Source of the DNA: Fluviicola sp.
GTDB taxonomy: Bacteria; Bacteroidota; Bacteroidia; Flavobacteriales_D; Crocinitomicaceae
Direction of reading: 5' to 3'
NCBI GenBank assembly: GCA_002733985.1
Contig: NVXP01000006.1
Coordinates: forward strand, 7,049 to 39,585
DNA: 32,537 nt
Shown here: one piece after another, positions 25,277 to 32,537 of the stretch
Layout of the letters: each line of letters starts with the position of its first letter
Position numbering within the stretch: the stretch's first letter is position 1
Translations under genes and position numbers: made by a program
The notes under the pieces: generated by a model
Databases searched by the model: none
Seen by the model: the letters and a program-made list of their open reading frames with translations, nothing else
What the model was told of the DNA's origin: nothing

Positions 25277-26020
25277 ATGATTAGAATTTTAGTTATAGAT
25301 GATGAAGTCAAAGCTCGAAAAGCTATTATCAATCTTGTGAATGAATACATCTCTGATTGCGAGATTGTTGGAGAAGCGGGATCTGTAGATGAAGGTATTT
25401 CTAAATTCAAAGAATTGCAACCTGATCTCCTATTGCTTGACATTAAGATCAACACGCAAACGGGGTTTGATTTATTGAACAAAATTGATCACAGTGATGT
25501 CAATGTTATTTTTACAACTGCACACAGTGAATTTGCTCTTAAAGCAATCAAGCATTCTGCTCTAGATTATCTTTTAAAACCAATAGATGAAGAAGAACTA
25601 AAAGCAGCTATTGATAAGGTTGAGATAAAATTAAGAGCGGATGAACAGTTCACTGTTCTTGAAGAGTTGATCAAAGAAAAAAGCAATGGATTTGAAAAAA
25701 TTATTCTCTCAGATGCCAGTGGGTTCAATATTGTCAAACTGAAAGAAGTTATTCGATGCGAAGGTGAAAAGAACTACACCACCTTTCACCTAACAAATGG
25801 TAAGAGAATTACAACAAGTAAATCGCTCATTGAATTCCAAAAACTTTTAGATCCAAATACCTTTATTCGAATTCATAAATCACATCTAATAAATATAAAT
25901 CTAGTGAGAGCCTTTAAAAAAGGAAAGAACAATACTGTTCAGATGGAAGATGGAATAGAAGTCCCCCTTTCTAGAGAAAAAAAGGCCCTTTTCATTGAAA
26001 AACTGAACAGGACACTCTAA
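25277..26020 (+). CDS. LytTR-family response regulator
   Basis: At 247 residues this has a receiver domain (1-120) and a LytTR DNA-binding domain (about 140-245). The receiver has the acidic pair D8-D9, the phosphorylated D55 (LLLLDIKI), the threonine pair in VIFTTAHSE and the lysine in DYLLKPID. The LytTR part shows the usual IRCEGEKNYTTFHLTNGKR, LIEFQKLLDPNTFIRIHKSH and LININLVRAFKKG motifs. It is 3 bases downstream of the kinase gene, so the two form a matched pair. A direct repeat fitting the LytTR operator consensus begins 38 bases after its stop codon, upstream of the beta-helix gene. That points to local targets. Confidence 0.95.
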   Translation: MIRILVIDDEVKARKAIINLVNEYISDCEIVGEAGSVDEGISKFKELQPDLLLLDIKINTQTGFDLLNKIDHSDVNVIFTTAHSEFALKAIKHSALDYLLKPIDEEELKAAIDKVEIKLRADEQFTVLEELIKEKSNGFEKIILSDASGFNIVKLKEVIRCEGEKNYTTFHLTNGKRITTSKSLIEFQKLLDPNTFIRIHKSHLININLVRAFKKGKNNTVQMEDGIEVPLSREKKALFIEKLNRTL

Positions 26021-26057
26021 ATACAACACTGTATTTCAACACATTAATAGAGAAACA

Positions 26058-26095
26058 TCCGTTTATCCTTAAAAAGGGACGGTTTATTCAAAGAA
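26058..26095 (+). promoter_or_regulatory. Predicted LytTR operator (direct repeat, 21-bp period) upstream of the beta-helix gene
   Basis: TCCGTTTAT (26058-26066) matches the LytTR half-site consensus [TA][AC][CA]GTTN[AG][TG] at every position. ACGGTTTAT (26079-26087) matches at all but one. The starts are 21 bases apart (12-base gap), the spacing known for this family. A tract AAAAAGG lies between the halves and ATTCAAA closes the element. A related element is present at 30483. Confidence 0.6.
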
Positions 26096-26201
26096 ACGCA
26101 CAACTAGTTCAAATCACGTCATTCGTGTGCGACTAAACCGATTAATAGCTCGAATTTTATTTTCAAATTGATGGAAACACTCATCTAAAAGAAAGAAAAT
26201 C

Positions 26202-28385
26202 ATGCTAAAGAAAACGTGTACTTTTATTGCCCTTTTAATCTTTACTATTGGTCAGGCACAGTCAACTTATTTTGTTGCCAATCAATCTGAAGGAGGTTCT
26301 GACACCAATTTAGGAACGATTACAGCTCCTTTTGCCACTGTAAATCATGCACTTTCCCAAATGATTGGTGGAGATACGTGCTATCTAAGAGGAGGAGTTT
26401 ATCACGAGGAAATTTTGATTGATGGTTTTAATGGAACAAGCACTACTGTCATAACGGCTTATGATAATGAATTTGTTCGCTTTGACGGAACACAAGAGAT
26501 TCAAAATAATTGGACTTTACATTCAGGAAACATCTATAAGACAACATTAACGGCACCTATTTGGCAATTATTTGTTGATAGTTCAAGGATGGTAATGGCG
26601 CGTTGGCCCAATGCCCAATTTAATGATGAATCCGCTTATAGTCATGACACTTGGGCTGAAGGGATTGAACCATCAAGTAACAATGGGTTTGCTTTAGTTG
26701 ATTCTTCTATTCACGATTTAGGAGCAACTGGAATAGATTTTACAGGAGCCATTGGTATCATGAATGTAGGCTCATTTAAAACTTGGACGCAACGTATCCT
26801 TAACCATACACCTGGAACGAATAACTTCGTTTATGACAGTGTACCGAACAACGGCTACAGAACGAAACATCACTATTATTTTTTCGAGGGGAAACTGGAG
26901 TTTCTCGATACTGTTAATGAGTGGTTTTACGATACAACATCCCATGTTATTTATCTTAATATGGAAAATGGTCAAAACCCGAACAACAACTTTATCCAAG
27001 GAAAAGTGCAAGATTACGCCATAACTATGACGAACTCTTCAAACGTCGAAATCTCTGAACTCTATTTCTTCGCAACAACTTTCAAGGCACAAAATTGCAG
27101 CGATATTTCCATTAGAAACAATCACTTCTCTTTCCCTAGTTGTTCTAAGCGTATGTTACAAAACCTCGATAAACCATTAGCAACACAATTTGGAAGCACA
27201 GGATCAGGAAACGAAGTTCACAACAGTATTCTTGAAAAATGTCTTTTTGAACATACAGATGGAGAAGCATTTAGAGTTTACGGAAATGACAATATTATTG
27301 AAAACAACTATTTGCATCACATTGATTACACTGCTTCTGAGTTGGAGTTTTTAATGGTAACGGTGAATATCAAAGGAGACAATAACACCTTTACTAAAAA
27401 CACGATCCATAGTACTGGTGCATCAGCAACAATAGCACCTGGAAACAGCTCTGAAGTTAGCTACAATGATGTTACCCAAACTGGATCGTTACAGTCTGAT
27501 GGCGCTGTTCATCAAGGAACTTCAGCTACAGTTCAGAATTCTAATTTGCATCACAATTGGATTTATCAAACACCGAAGTATGCGCTCAGATTTGATGCTC
27601 CTGGAGGAAGTCCTGGTGCTGCAGGTCAACATGGAAAAATTCATCACAACGTCGTTTGGTCTACCAATGGGATAATGGTTAAAGGAAATCATCACTACAT
27701 CTCACACAATACTTGTTTTTCAAACAATGGAAACGGTCTTATAATCTTAGATGAAGACAGTTCAAATGATAGCACTTACATACAAAACAATATAGCTAGT
27801 AAACTAAGTGCTCACAGACAACATCACATTTCATTATATCCTGTACCAGGTTTCTTTGACCATAATTGGAATGGGTATGACATGTCTCCACTATCAGTAA
27901 GCGATGTTATTGATACAATAACATATATTCCTTTGGCTGGTTCTTCTGTAATTGATGCAGGTATTGTCATTCCGCAAATACCACACACGGTCGTGGGTAC
28001 TTTACCAGACATTGGAGCTTACGAATTTGGAGGAATCGTTTGGACAGCTGGTGCAGATTGGTCGCCTAACTTTTTCCCTTGGAATGATCCGACTATAGTT
28101 CAAGATACATCTAGTGCAAGTTTAAACACAGTAGCAGCATTCAATGATGAATTTTTAGTGTACCCGAATCCTTTTAACGAAACCGTTACGATTGAGAGTA
28201 TCTCAAATAAAACGGAGCAGGCAATTGTATCTATATATTCGAGTACTGGACAACTAATTGGAAAAACGTTGCTTACAAATGGGAAAAAATCAATCGATCT
28301 ACACGATTTAGATCAAGGGGTTTATTGGGTTAACATACAATCCGAATCTGGATCAAATCAACTTAAACCAATTATTAAAAAGTAA
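26202..28385 (+). CDS. Secreted right-handed parallel beta-helix protein with T9SS sorting domain
   Basis: The 727-residue protein has a signal peptide (KKTCTFIALLIFTIGQAQ). The segment TYFVANQSEGGSDTNLGTIT with FATVNHALSQMIGGDTCYLR (about residues 24-64) is the usual entry into a parallel beta-helix of the polysaccharide-lyase/chondroitinase-B type. Residues about 270-560 carry repeated short coils rich in Asn (VEISELYFF, ISIRNNHFS, NIIENNYLHHIDYT, NTFTKNTIHSTGAS). The end (from VYPNPFNETVTIES) is a type A T9SS domain with DQGVYWVNIQ. Such proteins bind or cleave acidic polysaccharides, but I see no certain catalytic pair, so enzymatic activity is not claimed. It is the first gene after the LytTR site, and the next gene starts 2 bases after its stop. 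Confidence 0.88.
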   Translation: MLKKTCTFIALLIFTIGQAQSTYFVANQSEGGSDTNLGTITAPFATVNHALSQMIGGDTCYLRGGVYHEEILIDGFNGTSTTVITAYDNEFVRFDGTQEIQNNWTLHSGNIYKTTLTAPIWQLFVDSSRMVMARWPNAQFNDESAYSHDTWAEGIEPSSNNGFALVDSSIHDLGATGIDFTGAIGIMNVGSFKTWTQRILNHTPGTNNFVYDSVPNNGYRTKHHYYFFEGKLEFLDTVNEWFYDTTSHVIYLNMENGQNPNNNFIQGKVQDYAITMTNSSNVEISELYFFATTFKAQNCSDISIRNNHFSFPSCSKRMLQNLDKPLATQFGSTGSGNEVHNSILEKCLFEHTDGEAFRVYGNDNIIENNYLHHIDYTASELEFLMVTVNIKGDNNTFTKNTIHSTGASATIAPGNSSEVSYNDVTQTGSLQSDGAVHQGTSATVQNSNLHHNWIYQTPKYALRFDAPGGSPGAAGQHGKIHHNVVWSTNGIMVKGNHHYISHNTCFSNNGNGLIILDEDSSNDSTYIQNNIASKLSAHRQHHISLYPVPGFFDHNWNGYDMSPLSVSDVIDTITYIPLAGSSVIDAGIVIPQIPHTVVGTLPDIGAYEFGGIVWTAGADWSPNFFPWNDPTIVQDTSSASLNTVAAFNDEFLVYPNPFNETVTIESISNKTEQAIVSIYSSTGQLIGKTLLTNGKKSIDLHDLDQGVYWVNIQSESGSNQLKPIIKK

Positions 28386-28387
28386 AT

Positions 28388-30304
28388 ATGGAAAAGCACT
28401 ACACAAAGAGCATCGCAATTGCAGGAATATTTCTTTATTCTTCATTCAATGCATTCTCTCAAAGTAACCCTTTAGAATGGGCATCCGCTGCTGGAGGCGC
28501 GGGTAACAATGAAATTTCCAAAGCGGTTACCGTTGATAACAGCGGTAACGTATATACAACTGGTCGATTCTCAGGAACAAGCGATTTTGATCCAAGCTCA
28601 GGAACATTCGACATGACTTCTCAAGGGAACGCAGACGTCTTCATTCAAAAATTAAATAGCAACGGGGATTTAATTTGGTCAAAACAAATTGGTGGTTCAA
28701 CCGGAGCTGATCAAGGGTATGGAATTACTTCAGACGATTCTGGAATCTATATTGGGGGAAGCTTTAAAAGCTCCACAGATTTTGATCCAGGGACAAGTTC
28801 GTTTACCATGACACATTCAGGTAGTGGATTTGATGGATTTATTTTAAAACTTGATTTTGATGGCAATTTCATCTGGGCCAATCAATTTGGAGGAAGTGCA
28901 AATGATGCTCCCAATGAATTAATCATAGACGAAAATGGAGATTTACTCGTAACAGGGTACTTTAATGGTACAGCTGCCTTCGGTTCAACTTCTCTGACGG
29001 CTTCAACAAACGAAGATGCTTTTGTTTTCAAAATGGATAGCAATGGCAATTATGTTTGGGTAAAAGCATTTACTTCAAGCAGTTCGGCAAGAGGTAAAGG
29101 TATTACATCTGATTCTGAACTTGGAGTATATATTACAGGTTGGTTCGAGGGAAGTATTGATTTAGACCCTAGTGCTAATAGTTCGATGAATACATCTGTT
29201 GGAGATAGAGATGCATTCATGTGTAAACTAGATTCAAGTGGAACTTTTATTTGGGGACAGAGCATTGGCTCTATAGGTCTTGACCAAGGAAAATCACTAA
29301 GTGTAAATTCTCTAGGGGATATATACTTAATTGGTCAATTTAGCGAAACGGCAGACTTCGACAGCAATGGTAACTCCCTAAATCTTATATCTGATGGGGC
29401 TACTGATTGTTTCGTAAAAAAAATGAACCCAAATGGCACAATGATATGGGCCAAAAGATTTGGTGGTTTAAATGGCGATTTTGCTACTAAAATCATTGTT
29501 GATCCTAATGACGATATTTATTTGTCCGGAGTGTTTCAAGGAAGTGTTGACTTCGACTTAGGTACAAGTGAATTCATTTTATCATCAAATGGCGTTCAGG
29601 ATTTCTTTATAGAAAAATTGAATATTGATGGAGATTTAATCTGGGTAGAAGCTATTGGGTCTACAGGAAATGATCAATCATTTGATGCTGTTTTGGATGC
29701 AATCGGTAACATCTATGTTTGTGGTCACTATGAAGCAACTGTAGACTTCGATTTCGGAATTAATACGGACACATATACTTCAAATGGAGAACGCGATATT
29801 TTTGTACTTAAACTGGAAGCTTCTTGCATTCAGCCTGACAATACAGTAACATCAAATGGGAACACCATTTCAGCTGTAGTGAATAACGTGAATTATCAAT
29901 GGATTAACTGCCTTGATAACTCAGCGATAGTTGGAGAAACAGGACAATCATTTACAGCAACACAAAATGGTTCTTACGCGGTTGTTGTTGAAGACAACAA
30001 CTGTTCGGATACCTCTGAATGTGTTTCGATCAACAGCATTGGTATGAAAGAGTTTTCATCTAACCTCTTTTCTATATTCCCTAATCCAACCAATGATTTC
30101 TTGAACATTAATGTAATTGGACAAACTACGCCATTTAAACTTGAGATCATTTCTCTTTCGGGAGCTCAGATTTTTCAACAAGTCTTTAACAATGGAATCA
30201 CAAACCCGATTGATGTAAGAAACTTTACAGAGGGAATGTATTTTATTAAAATGACAACAAGTAACGGTAACAACAGTATTAAAAAGTTTCAGATAGTAGA
30301 GTAG
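28388..30304 (+). CDS. Secreted SBBP seven-bladed propeller protein with T9SS sorting domain
   Basis: The 638-residue protein has a signal peptide (SIAIAGIFLYSSFNAFSQ). Seven repeats of about 55-60 residues follow, each built on a core like GNVYTTGRFSGTSDFD. The other six cores are GIYIGGSFKSSTDFD, DLLVTGYFNGTAAFG, GVYITGWFEGSIDLD, DIYLIGQFSETADFD, DIYLSGVFQGSVDFD and NIYVCGHYEATVDFD. Seven SBBP units predict one closed beta-propeller. An Ig-like spacer (NYQWINCLDN, SFTATQNGSYAVVVEDNNC) leads to a type A T9SS domain (IFPNPTNDFLNINVIG, EGMYFIKMTTSNG). It is co-transcribed with the beta-helix gene and ends at a strong terminator. It may be a surface ligand-binding protein; no catalytic residues are evident. 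Confidence 0.9.
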   Translation: MEKHYTKSIAIAGIFLYSSFNAFSQSNPLEWASAAGGAGNNEISKAVTVDNSGNVYTTGRFSGTSDFDPSSGTFDMTSQGNADVFIQKLNSNGDLIWSKQIGGSTGADQGYGITSDDSGIYIGGSFKSSTDFDPGTSSFTMTHSGSGFDGFILKLDFDGNFIWANQFGGSANDAPNELIIDENGDLLVTGYFNGTAAFGSTSLTASTNEDAFVFKMDSNGNYVWVKAFTSSSSARGKGITSDSELGVYITGWFEGSIDLDPSANSSMNTSVGDRDAFMCKLDSSGTFIWGQSIGSIGLDQGKSLSVNSLGDIYLIGQFSETADFDSNGNSLNLISDGATDCFVKKMNPNGTMIWAKRFGGLNGDFATKIIVDPNDDIYLSGVFQGSVDFDLGTSEFILSSNGVQDFFIEKLNIDGDLIWVEAIGSTGNDQSFDAVLDAIGNIYVCGHYEATVDFDFGINTDTYTSNGERDIFVLKLEASCIQPDNTVTSNGNTISAVVNNVNYQWINCLDNSAIVGETGQSFTATQNGSYAVVVEDNNCSDTSECVSINSIGMKEFSSNLFSIFPNPTNDFLNINVIGQTTPFKLEIISLSGAQIFQQVFNNGITNPIDVRNFTEGMYFIKMTTSNGNNSIKKFQIVE

Positions 30305-30400
30305 TTCTGATTTTAGGTAGAGTTGATTGGTTAACACCAATTAACGAAGAGAAGTTTGCATAATAAATAAGTAGTTGGTACAATAGTTCAAAATGCAAGC

Positions 30401-30435
30401 AGGGCAGTCCATTATTGGACTGCCCTTTCTCTTTT
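30401..30435 (+). terminator. Rho-independent terminator after the SBBP gene
   Basis: AGGGCAGTCCA (30401-30411) pairs perfectly with TGGACTGCCCT (30416-30426) around a TTAT loop and is followed by TTCTCTTTT. It ends the beta-helix/SBBP transcript, so the gene at 30593 needs its own promoter. Confidence 0.92.
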
Positions 30436-30482
30436 AGGTATTCTTTCAATTTATACGCAATCCTGTTAATCGTCAAAATGAC

Positions 30483-30520
30483 CCCGTTCGTTCGAAAAAA
30501 GGTGTCATTCATTCAAATAA
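30483..30520 (+). promoter_or_regulatory. LytTR-like element upstream of the 30593 gene, related to the 26058 site
   Basis: Aligned without gaps, this 38-bp stretch is identical to 26058-26095 at 25 positions, including CCGTT, AAAAAGG and ATTCAAA at the same distances. CCCGTTCGT fits the LytTR half-site at all but the first base. The second half (GTCATTCAT) is degenerate. Inside it, TTCGTTCGAA (30487) and TTCATTCAAA (30508) are 21 bases apart. It lies 72 bases before the ATG at 30593. Confidence 0.5.
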
Positions 30521-30592
30521 CGAATACTTAACCTCTCACTTACAGTAGTTTACCGAACTTTAACATCAAATAAATGCTAACACATAGTACTC

Positions 30593-32537
30593 ATGCGAAA
30601 CATTCTACTCCTAATGTATACGTGCCTAGTTACCAATTTAACTTTGGGACAATTAGACGATACACATTACCTCCCTCCGATAAAAACGTCTAGTACATCG
30701 ACTGTCCTTAATCTACATAGAATATACTTCTCGACCCCTGTGTCGACTCCATTCGATGTATATATTTATCAAGGGACGAACACTACTCCAATTGCCACAA
30801 TTTCTGGTCTTGTTATTGGCGCCCCTAAAACATTTGATCCTGGGAATGGACAAAACAACATGACCAATATTAATAACTCGAACACTGGGGTCGTTTTAAC
30901 AAATGCTGGACTTAGGTTCGTATCTTCTGGTGGAGAAAAGTTCTTTGTAAACTACAGAGGACGTTCAAACCCACAAGGAGCATCGCTTACATGTAAGGGA
31001 AAATCCGCATTAGGAAATGAGTTCAGATGGGGAGGGATTTGGAATCGATCAGAAAAAATTGGTCAGTGCAATTCTATATTAGGAATAATGTCCGCCCAAG
31101 ATGGAAATGTGATTACCATAAGTGATTATGACCCTAACTGTGAATTTAGACTTGGTTCAAATGCTGGTGGAATTACATCCAATAGTATTTCAATTACTCT
31201 AAATGCAGGTGAAACATTCGTTTTGGAAGCTGTGACAGAACAACACATAGCAAACAAAGATGGTTTTCTAGGTGCTAAAATAATCTCTACAGGTCCAATC
31301 GCCATTGTTAATGGTGGGTTAAATTTCGGTGTTGTACCTGGAACAGAATCAAGAGATGCTGGTATTGATCAACCCGTTCCAACATCCCTATTGGGAAGAG
31401 AACATATTTTTATCAGGGGAAATGGTACCGATCAATTAGAATTCCCGGCTATTATTGGTGTCCAAAACAATACAGACATATATGCTGCAGGGAATTATAT
31501 TGCAACAATCAACGATGGTGAGTATTTAGAAATACCTGCCTCCAATTATTCGGGAACATCCGCAGGATCTAATATGTATGTTGAATCCTCCAAGGAAATT
31601 TATGCTTATCAATGTGTAGCAGCAACATCATCCAGGAATACATTAGGGATGAACTACATTGCACCTGTAAATTGTTTACTTCCAAATTCTGTATGTGAAA
31701 TCGCTTACATTGATAGTTTGGCAGATCTCAGCAACCAAATGGCCAGTGTAACGATAGTTGCGGCCTCTACAGAGCCAGATTCAGATTTGATAATCACGCA
31801 CGGTGGGGGAACCATCACAGGACTATCTTCAACTCCTGTACCAGGTACATCCGACTGGAAAACATTTTATGTAACAGGTCTAACTGGCCAAGTTAAAGTA
31901 GATTTCACCGCCCCTGTTGCAGTTGGATATTTTTTGAGTCATGGAACAAATGCTGGACTTGCTGCATATTTCTCTGGCTTCGACACTGCTCCAGATATTA
32001 CGATCACTGAAACTGGAACAGGATGTTATACAGGAGCGACCTTTAATGAAGTCTCTGGTTCATTCTCAAGTTATCAATGGTACCTCGATGGCCAACCAGT
32101 TTCTGCAGCAACAACACCAACCTATATCCCTGGGGATATTGGATATATTACTCTTGAAGTAAGTGACGGACTGTGTACGTATAATTCTAGTTCATTTAGT
32201 TTGTTTCACTGTAATCCCGAGGTACAAATATTAAAAACGGATAATGTTGACCCAGTACTAGTTGGAGATACTGTCATATTTACGATTACAGCACAAAATT
32301 TGGGTATCGATACAATTACAGGGCTCGTTGTTGAAGAGTCGATTCCCTTCGGATTTACCTTACTGAGCGTTACTGTTTCAAGTGGAACTTGGGTAAATCC
32401 AGATTGGATCGTTGGAACTTTAACCCCAGGAGAAATTCAAGAAATGACTGTAACAGTAACCGCTGATCTTGGAACGACAGGCCAAACTCTAATAAATATT
32501 GTAGAAAACACCCAAGATCAAACCGACACGAATGTTG
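30593..32537 (+). CDS. Large secreted protein with IgGFc-binding-like region and DUF11 domain (3' end outside window)
   Basis: The frame from the ATG at 30593 is open to the window edge: 648 complete codons and no stop. A signal peptide (NILLLMYTCLVTNLTLGQ) is followed by about 400 residues that resemble the IgGFc-binding N-terminal domain seen in Bacteroidota surface proteins (FVNYRGRSNPQGASLTCKGK, ALGNEFRWGG, NAGETFVLEAV, KIISTGPIAIVNGG). Next comes an Ig-like spacer (SYQWYLDGQPVSAATTPTY). The last 110 residues form a DUF11 domain (VQILKTDNVDPVLVGDTVIF, EESIPFGFTLLSV). In relatives such proteins end in a T9SS domain, which would lie beyond the edge. The gene has a LytTR-like element upstream and follows a terminator. 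The IgGFc name is by resemblance; no antibody binding is implied. Confidence 0.85.
   Translation, partial: MRNILLLMYTCLVTNLTLGQLDDTHYLPPIKTSSTSTVLNLHRIYFSTPVSTPFDVYIYQGTNTTPIATISGLVIGAPKTFDPGNGQNNMTNINNSNTGVVLTNAGLRFVSSGGEKFFVNYRGRSNPQGASLTCKGKSALGNEFRWGGIWNRSEKIGQCNSILGIMSAQDGNVITISDYDPNCEFRLGSNAGGITSNSISITLNAGETFVLEAVTEQHIANKDGFLGAKIISTGPIAIVNGGLNFGVVPGTESRDAGIDQPVPTSLLGREHIFIRGNGTDQLEFPAIIGVQNNTDIYAAGNYIATINDGEYLEIPASNYSGTSAGSNMYVESSKEIYAYQCVAATSSRNTLGMNYIAPVNCLLPNSVCEIAYIDSLADLSNQMASVTIVAASTEPDSDLIITHGGGTITGLSSTPVPGTSDWKTFYVTGLTGQVKVDFTAPVAVGYFLSHGTNAGLAAYFSGFDTAPDITITETGTGCYTGATFNEVSGSFSSYQWYLDGQPVSAATTPTYIPGDIGYITLEVSDGLCTYNSSSFSLFHCNPEVQILKTDNVDPVLVGDTVIFTITAQNLGIDTITGLVVEESIPFGFTLLSVTVSSGTWVNPDWIVGTLTPGEIQEMTVTVTADLGTTGQTLINIVENTQDQTDTNV

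Noticed and set aside
26019-26036. Small hairpin AAATACA/TGTATTT at the end of the response regulator gene
   Set aside because: It is AT-only at most positions and has no T-run, so it is too weak to call a terminator.
30056-30512. Minus-strand frames over the end of the SBBP gene and the following spacer
   Set aside because: They cross the terminator and the sorting domain coding region and have no start context or family resemblance.

Overview
The window looks like chromosomal DNA of a Bacteroidota member, probably Flavobacteriales and possibly close to Fluviicola/Crocinitomicaceae (the family level is inference). The support is AT-rich DNA, promoters of the TAnnTTTG type without clear Shine-Dalgarno sequences, several secreted proteins with type IX secretion (T9SS) C-terminal sorting domains, a CHU_C/gliding-type C-terminus, a PafA-type phosphatase and a LytS/LytTR two-component pair. 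I see no rRNA, tRNA, insertion sequence, prophage or CRISPR array.

Layout. 1-1346: the tail of a membrane protein (probably a family 2 glycosyltransferase), an ECF sigma factor and rsmG, tightly packed. 1343-1882 (minus): an unrecognised 179-residue protein with its own promoter. 2126-7942: a tripartite RND efflux operon (adaptor, pump, TolC-like channel) preceded by a perfect 13-bp inverted repeat. 8045-8914: a cold-shock protein with a terminator, then a small unknown membrane protein. 8948-13510 (minus): a 1520-residue secreted adhesin-like protein with 12 Ig-like repeats. 13834-16303: pabB-tilS, translationally coupled. 16266-17903 (minus): a PafA-like alkaline phosphatase whose 3' end overlaps tilS. 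18002-18592: miaE. 18798-21173 (minus): a secreted M14 zinc carboxypeptidase. 21378-23171: SppA.

23393-32537 is the most interesting part. A TPR-containing LytS-type histidine kinase and a LytTR response regulator are followed by three large secreted-protein genes on the same strand: a right-handed beta-helix protein, a seven-bladed SBBP propeller protein, and a protein with an IgGFc-binding-like region and a DUF11 domain. The last has no stop inside the window and continues past the right edge. Just after the response regulator lies a direct repeat that fits the LytTR operator consensus, with 21 bp between the repeats. A related 38-bp element (25 of 38 positions identical, no gaps) lies upstream of the third secreted-protein gene. 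I infer a local regulon in which the kinase-regulator pair controls T9SS-exported surface proteins.

Limits: functions come from recognised motifs and family resemblance only. No database search or structure prediction was run. Start sites were moved inward where a signal peptide or promoter supported it.
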